Shown in pieces: positions 6,742 to 12,755 of a stretch of DNA of 12,755 nt. The stretch is from RI-92 sp040235555 (GTDB taxonomy: Bacteria; Pseudomonadota; Gammaproteobacteria; UBA6429; Thiohalophilaceae). Under the pieces are notes generated by a model. That model made no database searches. It was not told the DNA's origin and saw only the letters and a list, made by a program, of their open reading frames with translations. The stretch's first letter is position 1. Each line of letters opens with the position of its first letter. The position numbers and the translations under genes are program-made. The stretch is taken from the NCBI GenBank assembly GCA_040235555.1, contig JBECKZ010000188.1, positions 1-12,755 on the forward strand, given 5' to 3'.

Positions 6742-8055
6742 TCAGGAATTGCTGGACTGCATCGGGATAACCAGAATATCGCCGACCTGCAACATATCGC
6801 CTTTAATCTGATTCACCTTACGCAAAGAAGCCACTGGTACCTGATACTGATCCGCCAGGGTACTCAGCGTATCACCCTTGACTACACGATGACGACGGTC
6901 CTTCATTGCCAGGATGGTGCCTGGAGGCGGGTTATTGCGGAAATACGTCTTTAAACCGTTGAAAATAGCCTGTGCCAGTTTTGCCTGTACCTGCGGATTA
7001 CGCAGTTTACGTTCCTCTTTCGGATTGGAGATGAACGCCGTCTCGATTAGCACCGAGGGAATGTCCGGTGACTTCAAGACCCGGAATCCGGCCTGCTCGA
7101 CCCGAGCCCGATGCAGGTGCGTCACCCGGCGCAGGCCGTTGAGCATGTCATGGGCAAGATCATGGCTGTCATCCATGGTGGAGTTTTTGACCATATCCAC
7201 CAATACCTTTTTTAACAGGTCATCTTTGTCATCCAGGCTAACGCCACCAATGAGGTCAGAGTTGTTTTCAGATTCGGCCAGGAAGCGAGCCACCTCGGAA
7301 CTGGCGCCGTGCTCAGACAAAACGAAAACAGATGAACCACTGGCGTGACGGTTACGGAATGAATCGGCATGAATAGAGATAAACAGATCCGCCTGTGCCT
7401 CACGGGCTTTTTCTACCCGTTTGCCCAGAGATACAAAATAATCACCACTGCGGGTCATCATCGCCTGCATCCCGGGTTGGTGATCGACCATGACCTTGAG
7501 TTTGCGGGCTATCCCGAGGACAACATCTTTTTCACGCGTGCCATACTTGCCGATCGCTCCCGGGTCATCACCGCCGTGTCCGGCATCAATGGCAATGAGC
7601 ACATTGCGAGGGTGATCAGGCTGTTCGCGATCTTCGCGGACAGGACGATGGGCCTTTTCCTGTGCTTCATCGATGAGGTCAACCACCAGGCGATTGCCGT
7701 ATTCACCCTGCGGTTTGAGCACAAAGCTCTTGGCCTTTACCTCACGTTTGAGGTCCAGGACTACCCGCAGGTCGTCACCGTCGCGACGGGCATAGCGGAT
7801 TTGCTTGATAAAGGAGGCATCGCTCAAAGCGGGTAAACTAGCTTTGAGATCAGTAGACTTGAGGTCAATGACAATCCGTTCCGGATGTTCCAGCACGAAC
7901 AGGTTGTGTTCTACCGGTGCGTTGAGGTCGAAAACCAGGCGGGTATTATCCGGTGCCGGCCACATGCGAACGCCAACAACACTGACCGCCTGGGCCAGTG
8001 TCCAGCAACTCAGCAAAATGATGCTGCAGCCAATTCGTACCATCCAACCCGGCAT
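6742..8055 (-). CDS. amiB: AmiB-type N-acetylmuramoyl-L-alanine amidase with LysM
   Basis: It cleaves the amide between N-acetylmuramic acid and L-Ala in septal peptidoglycan, in the periplasm. The 437 residues show a signal peptide (1-23, probable cleavage after AQA) and an AMIN domain (about 24-130) for envelope targeting. A charged linker leads to an Amidase_3 domain (about 151-373) with zinc ligands H160 (DAGHGG), E175 (REKD) and H229 (SIHADS) and catalytic E338 (LIETAFISN). A C-terminal LysM (about 389-431, RVVKGDTLSTLADQYQVP) binds glycan. The stretch at about 277-310 sits where the EnvC-controlled inhibitory helix lies in AmiB. A GGGGGTG lies just before the ATG. AT-rich DNA upstream separates it from tsaE and may hold a promoter. 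Confidence 0.95.
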   Translation of the reverse strand: MPGWMVRIGCSIILLSCWTLAQAVSVVGVRMWPAPDNTRLVFDLNAPVEHNLFVLEHPERIVIDLKSTDLKASLPALSDASFIKQIRYARRDGDDLRVVLDLKREVKAKSFVLKPQGEYGNRLVVDLIDEAQEKAHRPVREDREQPDHPRNVLIAIDAGHGGDDPGAIGKYGTREKDVVLGIARKLKVMVDHQPGMQAMMTRSGDYFVSLGKRVEKAREAQADLFISIHADSFRNRHASGSSVFVLSEHGASSEVARFLAESENNSDLIGGVSLDDKDDLLKKVLVDMVKNSTMDDSHDLAHDMLNGLRRVTHLHRARVEQAGFRVLKSPDIPSVLIETAFISNPKEERKLRNPQVQAKLAQAIFNGLKTYFRNNPPPGTILAMKDRRHRVVKGDTLSTLADQYQVPVASLRKVNQIKGDMLQVGDILVIPMQSSNS

Positions 8056-8100
8056 TCTTTCACCCCCCGATGAAATCTCTCAATAATTGTGCACTATACG

Positions 8101-8138
8101 AGAAATATATCAAGGGAAATTTCTATATTTCTTATAGA
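8101..8138. repeat. Overlapping AT-rich inverted repeats between tsaE and amiB
   Basis: AGAAATATA (8101-8109) and TATATTTCT (8124-8132) are perfect 9-base arms around a 14-base loop, which itself ends in the palindrome GAAATTTC (8116-8123). A second hairpin, TCTATA (8122-8127) with TATAGA (8133-8138) around five bases, shares part of the first and so excludes it. A weak amiB promoter (minus strand TTGATA at 8113-8108, 16 bases, CACAAT at 8091-8086) overlaps the first repeat. Possible operator or RNA switch; no function is shown. Confidence 0.35.
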
Positions 8139-8152
8139 GATAGGAGATGATC

Positions 8153-8644
8153 TTAATCTTTTAGTTGAGACATAGCCGAAAAGTGGGCTGCTAAAGCAGT
8201 CAACCAGGCTTCGGCACGGACCTGGTGGGCAGTAAGCCGGGCCTGACGTGCGCCATCGGCATGAAACAGGCTGATGGTCAGGTCAGCCGGTGGTAAGTGA
8301 GGGCTTGCCCTTTCCGGCCATTCAATCAGACACACCCCACCCTCGCTGAGGAGATCCTCCAGGCCCAGAAACTCGAGTTCGACCGGGTCATTCAGGCGAT
8401 ACAGATCCAGGTGATAGACCTTGCCGGTCGGCAGTTCATACGGCTCAATCAGGGTGTAAGTCGGACTTTTCACTGGTCCACGGTGCCCACAGGCCTGGAT
8501 AAATCCACGACTGAAGGTGGTCTTGCCCGCACCCAGCTCCCCGCTCAAATAAATTACCGCGGGTGCGAGGTGCTGTTGCGCAAGAAAACGACCGAGATCC
8601 TCGGTCTGCTCTGTGTTGGACAGATAGAGCTCTAACGTGGACAT
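8153..8644 (-). CDS. tsaE: TsaE, ATPase of the t6A tRNA modification complex
   Basis: A 163-residue P-loop ATPase of the YjeE family. It shows Walker A GELGAGKTT (35-43), SPTYTLIEPYE (60-70), HLDLYRL with D80, EFLGLEDLL (91-99) and the Walker B-like CLIEWPERA (105-113). TsaE works with TsaB and TsaD to reset the complex that puts threonylcarbamoyl on A37 of tRNAs reading ANN codons. It is usually essential. The length is slightly above the E. coli protein (153), the extra being at the C-terminus. The ATG lies seven bases after the nnr stop without a strong ribosome binding site, so re-initiation from nnr is likely. The tsaE-amiB-mutL order is typical for this group. Confidence 0.95.
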   Translation of the reverse strand: MSTLELYLSNTEQTEDLGRFLAQQHLAPAVIYLSGELGAGKTTFSRGFIQACGHRGPVKSPTYTLIEPYELPTGKVYHLDLYRLNDPVELEFLGLEDLLSEGGVCLIEWPERASPHLPPADLTISLFHADGARQARLTAHQVRAEAWLTALAAHFSAMSQLKD

Positions 8645-8651
8645 GATTTGA

Positions 8652-10133
8652 CTACGGGTTGGCTAAACGGCGGATCCAGCTCATCAGATCGGTCGCGAGC
8701 AGACCCCGCTCGCCCGCGGCTTTTGCTGCCGCATCCCCCGCAGCAGCATGCAGGCAGACACCTAAACAGGCGGCCTGCTGTAATTCGATACCTTGTGCCA
8801 ATAAGCCAGCAATGATGCCGGTCAGGACATCCCCCATGCCGCCGCTGGCCATGCCAGGATTGCCTCCCAGACACAGGGCAATGGGCCCCTCCGGTCCCGC
8901 AATCAGGGACCCGGCCCCCTTGAGGATGGCAATACCCCCGTATGTCTGCTGTAAGGATGACACAATGGAAAACCGGTCACGGTGAATCTCCTGGGTCGAC
9001 TGCCCCAGCATTCGCGAGGCCTCGCCGCAATGAGGCGTCAGTATCCAGTTGGGATTCTGCTGCGGTGCCTGAGACAGGATATTCAAGGCGTCGGCATCCA
9101 CGACCAGGGGCAGACCCGACTCAATGGCGAGGTTCAGCATGTGCTTGCCCCACTCCCCCTGGCCCAGTCCCGGCCCGATGGCAATCACGTTGGCACGTTC
9201 GGCCAGGCGATGAAAGATGGTTTCCTCCTCCAACCCATGCACCATGAGTTCAGGGCGGCCGGCATTGAGCCCGGCGGCATGACTGGCCCGTGTGCCGATG
9301 CTGACCAGGCCGGCGCCCATGCGGGCTGCTGCCTCACCGGCCATGCGTGCCGCACCGGTAAAACCCGCCTCACCACCTATCACCAGCACATGCCCGAAGT
9401 GTCCCTTGTGCGCATTGCGCAAACGCGGGGCCAGAAGAGATTTGTAATCGTCATAGCGAATCAGTTGTGCCTCCGCCACCTGCCGGGCATACACCGATTC
9501 AGGGACACTCAGGCTATTGAAGATAACCTCTCCGCAATAATCCACCGCCTCGCCGGCATACAGACCGCGCTTGATCCCAATGAAACTGATCGTAACTGCC
9601 GCCTTGATGGCAATACCCTGCACTTCGCCTGTATCCGCATTGAGTCCGGAAGGAATATCCAGGGCCAGCACCGGTATGCCGGTTTGATTAATTGCCTCAA
9701 TCGCCTCGCTACGCCCCCCTTCCACCGGTCCTTGCAGGCCAATACCGAGGATGGCATCGACCACAACATCGCACAGAGATAACAAATCACAATCAAAAGG
9801 TACCTGATCAATATCCACGCTTTGCAGGCGTTGCGAGGCTGCCAGGGCATCACCCTGCAAATGATTACTGTCCCCCAGCATCAATACCCTGACATCCAGA
9901 CCGGCTTCAGCCGCGAGACGCGCGACGACAAAACCATCACCACCATTGTTACCGGTACCACAAACGACTGCGATGGTTTTTGCCTGGGGCCAGTGTGACT
10001 GTAGCGAGGCAAACGCCGCCGCTCCGGCGCGTTCCATCAGGATCGTGCCGGAAATACCCAGCTGGTTTATTGCATACAGATCCATGGCGCGGACCTGTTC
10101 CGCGCGATAGAGCTTGTTCTGGTAATTCGACAT
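8652..10133 (-). CDS. nnr: Nnr, bifunctional NAD(P)HX epimerase and ADP-dependent dehydratase
   Basis: It repairs hydrated NADH and NADPH. The N-terminal epimerase (about 1-215) has GTGNNGGDGFVVARLA (59-74), VDAILGIGLQGP (125-136) and LDIPSGLNADTG (158-169). The C-terminal ribokinase-fold dehydratase (about 225-493) has GHVLVIGGEAGFTGAARMAG, IGPGLGQGEWG (319-329), VDADALN (345-351), TPHCGEA (366-372), LKGAGS and NPGMASGGMGD with catalytic D435. At 493 residues it is close to the usual length for the fused protein. It is the first gene of the minus-strand operon and diverges from queG. The N-terminal LYRAEQVRAMD segment is typical of the family and supports this start, although no ribosome binding site precedes it. 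Confidence 0.96.
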   Translation of the reverse strand: MSNYQNKLYRAEQVRAMDLYAINQLGISGTILMERAGAAAFASLQSHWPQAKTIAVVCGTGNNGGDGFVVARLAAEAGLDVRVLMLGDSNHLQGDALAASQRLQSVDIDQVPFDCDLLSLCDVVVDAILGIGLQGPVEGGRSEAIEAINQTGIPVLALDIPSGLNADTGEVQGIAIKAAVTISFIGIKRGLYAGEAVDYCGEVIFNSLSVPESVYARQVAEAQLIRYDDYKSLLAPRLRNAHKGHFGHVLVIGGEAGFTGAARMAGEAAARMGAGLVSIGTRASHAAGLNAGRPELMVHGLEEETIFHRLAERANVIAIGPGLGQGEWGKHMLNLAIESGLPLVVDADALNILSQAPQQNPNWILTPHCGEASRMLGQSTQEIHRDRFSIVSSLQQTYGGIAILKGAGSLIAGPEGPIALCLGGNPGMASGGMGDVLTGIIAGLLAQGIELQQAACLGVCLHAAAGDAAAKAAGERGLLATDLMSWIRRLANP

Positions 10134-10145
10134 AGGTGTTTTTTA

Positions 10146-10175
10146 ATTATCGTTGTGGCTGCAATGCACTGTCTA
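10146..10175 (-). promoter_or_regulatory. Candidate sigma-70 promoter for the nnr operon
   Basis: On the minus strand TAGACA (10175-10170, five of six to TTGACA) and GATAAT (10151-10146, five of six to TATAAT) are 18 bases apart. Initiation about seven bases past the -10 would fall near 10139, only about six bases before the nnr ATG. The mRNA would thus be nearly leaderless, which fits the lack of any Shine-Dalgarno sequence. This is the best promoter match I found in the window. Confidence 0.45.
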
Positions 10176-10260
10176 TCCGGTTACTCTCTCAAGATAGTCC
10201 TATCCTATACCGAATTCGACGTACACTATATATATAAACAATTCCGTCTTGTGAACCCGC

Positions 10261-11319
10261 ATGCGACCTATCGATTTTTCCGAACTCAGCAACCAGATCA
10301 AACAATGGGGACAGGAACTCGGTTTCCAGCAAATCGGTATCAGCGATACCGATTTAACTGAAGCCGAACAGCAACTCTGTTATTGGTTGCGGCAAGGTTA
10401 TCACGGTGAGATGGACTGGATGCAAAAATATGGTGTCCGCCGTAGTCGGCCTGCTGAACTGGAACCGGGAACCCTGCGCATCATCAGCGCACGCATGGAT
10501 TACTGGCCCGCACACGCGCACAACGCCGACACCGTGCTGAATACAGCATCCTTAGCGTATATCTCGCGCTATGCGCTTGGGCGTGATTACCACAAAGTCC
10601 TGCGTCAGCGCCTGCAACGCCTCGCGGATCGCATACATGTGATGACTGGCGACTTCGGCTATCGTGTGTTCGTTGATAGCGCACCGGTCCTGGAAAAACC
10701 CCTGGCACAAAAAGCCGGTCTTGGCTGGATTGGCAAACATACCAACCTGATCGCTCGCGATGCCGGATCCTGGTTTTTCCTGGGTGAGATTTATACCGAT
10801 TTACCCCTGGTAACGGATACCGATATCAGCGCCAATCATTGTGGTACCTGTCAGGCCTGCATCGATATTTGCCCGACCAACGCCATCCTGGCACCGTATC
10901 AACTGGATGCACGCCTGTGTATTTCCTATCTCACCATTGAATTACGCGGCAGTATTCCGGAGGCATTACGTCCGCTCATCGGGAATCGTATTTACGGTTG
11001 TGATGACTGCCAGCTGGTTTGTCCCTGGAATCGATTTGCGCAAGCCACGTCCGAAGCGGATTTTTCACCACGACATCGGCTTGATCATTCAAGTCTGATT
11101 GAGTTATTCAGCTGGGACGAACAGACATTTCTGGACCGACTGGCCGGTTCGCCGATCCGCCGAATAGGTTATGAATGCTGGTTGCGCAATATTGCTGTGG
11201 CACTGGGTAATATGGAAACGGATTCCGCAGTGATTGGCGCATTAGAGAAAAGGCGCGATCATCCCTCTGCGCTGGTACGTGAACATGTCGCCTGGGCCCT
11301 GGCCCAGCATGGCCGGTAA
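10261..11319 (+). CDS. queG: QueG, epoxyqueuosine reductase
   Basis: It reduces epoxyqueuosine to queuosine at tRNA position 34, the last step of queuosine synthesis, using cobalamin and two [4Fe-4S] clusters. The 352 residues show an N-terminal DUF1730 cobalamin-binding domain with the catalytic Asp in VFVDSAP (D139), GLGWIGKHTNLI (153-164) and a ferredoxin-like domain. Its cluster cysteines are C194, C197, C200, C204 (CGTCQACIDICP) and C220, C247, C250, C254 (YGCDDCQLVCPWN). A C-terminal HEAT-like helical repeat (about 305-350) binds tRNA. The frame has a stop just upstream, so the ATG at 10261 is the first possible start; no ribosome binding site is visible. The AT-rich TATATATAAA run at 10229-10238 may supply its promoter's -10 region. 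Confidence 0.96.
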   Translation: MRPIDFSELSNQIKQWGQELGFQQIGISDTDLTEAEQQLCYWLRQGYHGEMDWMQKYGVRRSRPAELEPGTLRIISARMDYWPAHAHNADTVLNTASLAYISRYALGRDYHKVLRQRLQRLADRIHVMTGDFGYRVFVDSAPVLEKPLAQKAGLGWIGKHTNLIARDAGSWFFLGEIYTDLPLVTDTDISANHCGTCQACIDICPTNAILAPYQLDARLCISYLTIELRGSIPEALRPLIGNRIYGCDDCQLVCPWNRFAQATSEADFSPRHRLDHSSLIELFSWDEQTFLDRLAGSPIRRIGYECWLRNIAVALGNMETDSAVIGALEKRRDHPSALVREHVAWALAQHGR

Positions 11320-11405
11320 CCTATGGCGGAAATATGGTATATCTTGCCTGCTAAACATAGCGGCGTGATTTGCCAAAAATTTTAACGAGGCAACCTGTAA
11401 TCCAC

Positions 11406-11987
11406 ATGGAGAATTTAAAGATTTCAGCAGTCATTCTGGCCGGCGGGCGCGGTCAACGCATGGGTACGCAAAACAAAGGTTTAGTACCGCTTGCGCAACA
11501 ACCTCTGATAGCCCACGTGATTAGTCGCCTGTCGAAGCAAATCTCGCGTATTGTCATCAGTGCCAATGATGACCTCGATGCCTATCGCCAGTTTGGCCTG
11601 CCGGTCATACCGGACCAGCTTCAAAATTATCCCGGACCACTGGGCGGGATTTTTTCCGTTATGCAAGGCGAACCCAGCGACTGGCTGATCACGGTACCCT
11701 GCGATACACCCTATTTGCCACTGGATTATGTTCAACGCATGTGTGCCCACATGAACGGACATGATGCCTACGTTGCCCATGATGGTATACGCCAGCAATC
11801 CGGATTTTGTTTATTATCGCGCAGACTGTTACCGCAACTCGAACAGTGCTTACAGGCAAACCAGTTTGCGGTTTATCGCTTTCTCGAGGCTGTGGCGGCA
11901 CAAACGGTGGACTTTGCCGATGAGGCTGCAGCCTTTGTGAACATCAATACGCCGGACGATCTGGCCAAGCTCGCCAACGGTAATTGA
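11406..11987 (+). CDS. mobA: MobA, molybdenum cofactor guanylyltransferase
   Basis: It transfers GMP from GTP to Mo-molybdopterin to make the bis-MGD cofactor used by DMSO-reductase family enzymes. The 193 residues show the nucleotide-binding LAGGRGQRMG (11-20) with the K24-G25 pair, GPLGGI (77-82), the metal-binding Asp in PCDTPYLP (D100), and the C-terminal VDFADEAAAFVNINTPDDLA. The start is placed at the ATG at 11406, which matches family N-termini. A TTG at 11370 would add 12 residues without support. The only GAGG (11387-11390) is 15 bases away, which is poor spacing. It follows queG by 86 bases in which I see no convincing promoter or terminator, and leads into mobB and moeA. Confidence 0.95.
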   Translation: MENLKISAVILAGGRGQRMGTQNKGLVPLAQQPLIAHVISRLSKQISRIVISANDDLDAYRQFGLPVIPDQLQNYPGPLGGIFSVMQGEPSDWLITVPCDTPYLPLDYVQRMCAHMNGHDAYVAHDGIRQQSGFCLLSRRLLPQLEQCLQANQFAVYRFLEAVAAQTVDFADEAAAFVNINTPDDLAKLANGN

Positions 11988-12047
11988 ATGCATAAACGTA
12001 AAAAACAATTCTCGCCTCACCACCGATGCAGCGAGCAACAGTCATGA
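11988..12047 (+). CDS. Possible 19-residue bridging micro-ORF between mobA and mobB
   Basis: The ATG directly follows the mobA TGA with no gap (TGAATG). The frame encodes MHKRKKQFSPHHRCSEQQS and ends in a TGA that overlaps the mobB ATG by four bases (ATGA at 12044-12047). The peptide is very basic at its start and has no known family that I recognise. There is no clear ribosome binding site, so translation would depend on ribosomes finishing mobA. It may simply be a bridge that keeps ribosomes on the mRNA, or chance. The exact fit at both ends is what makes it notable. Confidence 0.25.
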   Translation: MHKRKKQFSPHHRCSEQQS

Positions 12048-12577
12048 CAAAGCCACCTGTACTGGGTTTTGCCGCCTACAGTGGCGTGGGTAAAACCACC
12101 CTGCTGAGCCAGCTGATTCCGGTATTACGTCAACAGGGCATTTGCATCGGCATGATTAAACATGCCCACCATGATTTCGATATCGACACCCCCGGCAAGG
12201 ACAGTTATGAATTGCGCAAGGCCGGTGCGGAGCAGGTATTAATCGCCTCCTCGGCGCGCTGGGCACTAATGACGGAAACACCACAACAACCTGAAGCCAA
12301 TCTGTTTGAACTAATTGAGCGGTTGGATTCGAACAAACTGGACCTGATCCTGGTTGAAGGTTTCCGCCACGAGACCTTCAGCAAGATCGAACTACATCGC
12401 CCACGCTTACACCACCCGCTCTTATGTCTGCATGACAAGAATATTATTGCGGTAGCAACCGATGCAGAACTCGCGCTCAGCACCGGCATTCCCACATTGG
12501 ATTTGAATGATCCCGCACAGATTGCCACGTTTATCCAGAGCGAGATACTGGATCGTGCCAGCATACCTTCGGCATAA
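12044..12577 (+). CDS. mobB: MobB, molybdopterin-guanine dinucleotide synthesis GTPase
   Basis: A GTP-binding protein thought to assist MobA. The 177 residues show the P-loop SGVGKTT (13-19), IKHAHHDFDIDTPGKDSYELRKAG (38-61), RWALMTETP (72-80) and LDLILVEGFRHE, all matching E. coli MobB closely. The ATG at 12044 is preferred because MTKPPVLGFAAYSG aligns with family N-termini and a GCGAG lies upstream. An in-frame ATG at 12026 would add six residues. It lies 56 bases after mobA and 31 bases before moeA, so the three probably form one transcript for molybdenum cofactor maturation. Confidence 0.94.
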   Translation: MTKPPVLGFAAYSGVGKTTLLSQLIPVLRQQGICIGMIKHAHHDFDIDTPGKDSYELRKAGAEQVLIASSARWALMTETPQQPEANLFELIERLDSNKLDLILVEGFRHETFSKIELHRPRLHHPLLCLHDKNIIAVATDAELALSTGIPTLDLNDPAQIATFIQSEILDRASIPSA

Positions 12578-12608
12578 TGCCTGCTCATTCATAACACCCG
12601 TTACTGTC

Positions 12609-12755
12609 ATGTCAGACACAACTCCCCCGAAATCTGCTGGCTGCGACGAATATGATTCTTCCTTGTTGACCGTCGAGCAGGCGCAGACACGCATCATGGC
12701 GCTGGCCGTACCGATAACGGAAACCGAAACGCTCGCCATTCGCGATGCGTTGGGT
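12609..12755 (+). CDS. moeA: MoeA, molybdopterin molybdotransferase, N-terminal part
   Basis: An ATG at 12609 opens a frame of 49 codons running off the right edge. The visible protein begins MSDTTPPKSAGCDEYDSS and then LLTVEQAQTRIMALAVPITE followed by TETLAIRDALG. The LTVEQA...P.T.TE...RDALG pattern is the typical opening of MoeA, which inserts molybdenum into adenylated molybdopterin. The place directly after mobA and mobB supports this. The first 18 residues are polar and variable, as is common. About 350 residues of the protein are missing beyond the window. No good ribosome binding site is seen. Confidence 0.82.
   Translation, partial: MSDTTPPKSAGCDEYDSSLLTVEQAQTRIMALAVPITETETLAIRDALG

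Noticed and set aside
7369..7836. A 155-codon open frame on the plus strand inside amiB.
   Set aside because: Antisense to the amidase domain, whose motifs are clear; no family resemblance in the translated product.
8982..9782. A 266-codon open frame on the plus strand inside nnr.
   Set aside because: It lies fully antisense to a gene with intact family motifs, has no recognisable domain and no ribosome binding site. Long antisense frames are common opposite well-coded genes.
10229..10238. TATATATAAA upstream of queG as a firm promoter.
   Set aside because: No acceptable -35 element was found at 16-18 bases, so it is only mentioned with queG.
11292..11307. Perfect inverted repeat CTGGGCC/GGCCCAG near the end of queG, considered as a terminator.
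   Set aside because: It lies in coding sequence, has only a two-base loop and is not followed by a T run.
11321..11360. CTATG and CATAG arms in the queG-mobA gap, considered as a hairpin or riboswitch.
   Set aside because: Five-base arms 30 bases apart are expected by chance, and the gap is too short for a molybdenum cofactor riboswitch.

Overview
The window looks like chromosomal housekeeping DNA from a gammaproteobacterium outside the Enterobacterales. The gene order on the minus strand (nnr, tsaE, amiB, mutL, miaA, hfq, hflX, hflK, hflC, DUF2065) is the well-known gammaproteobacterial hfq superoperon. Hfq matches the Escherichia coli core residue for residue in numbering but has a short tail (82 residues). 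HflC lacks the internal insertion I recall in E. coli HflC. No mobile element, tRNA, rRNA, CRISPR array or phage gene was seen. Composition looks even throughout, and the genes are complete except where the window edge cuts the DUF2065 gene (left) and moeA (right).

Minus strand, read right to left (10133 down to 1): nnr repairs hydrated NAD(P)H; tsaE serves t6A tRNA modification; amiB encodes a cell-separation amidase; mutL serves mismatch repair; miaA makes i6A37 in tRNA; hfq encodes the RNA chaperone; hflX encodes a ribosome-rescue GTPase; hflK and hflC encode the membrane regulator of FtsH; a small DUF2065 membrane protein follows. Genes are tightly packed: hflK/hflC share one base (TAATG), mutL/miaA overlap by 8 bases, and nnr/tsaE are 7 bases apart. 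The larger gaps (tsaE-amiB, miaA-hfq, hflC-DUF2065) each hold inverted repeats or A-rich sequence that may be regulatory.

Plus strand (10261 to 12755): queG (last step of queuosine synthesis) diverges from nnr across a 127-base region. It is followed by mobA, mobB and the start of moeA, which serve molybdenum cofactor maturation. A 19-codon open frame exactly bridges the mobA stop and the mobB start.

No new system is evident. The points most worth checking are a MutL whose C-terminal endonuclease motif has decayed, an A-rich Hfq-site-like leader on hfq itself, the mobA-mobB micro-ORF, a near-leaderless nnr promoter, and a possible terminator or attenuator between hflC and the DUF2065 gene.
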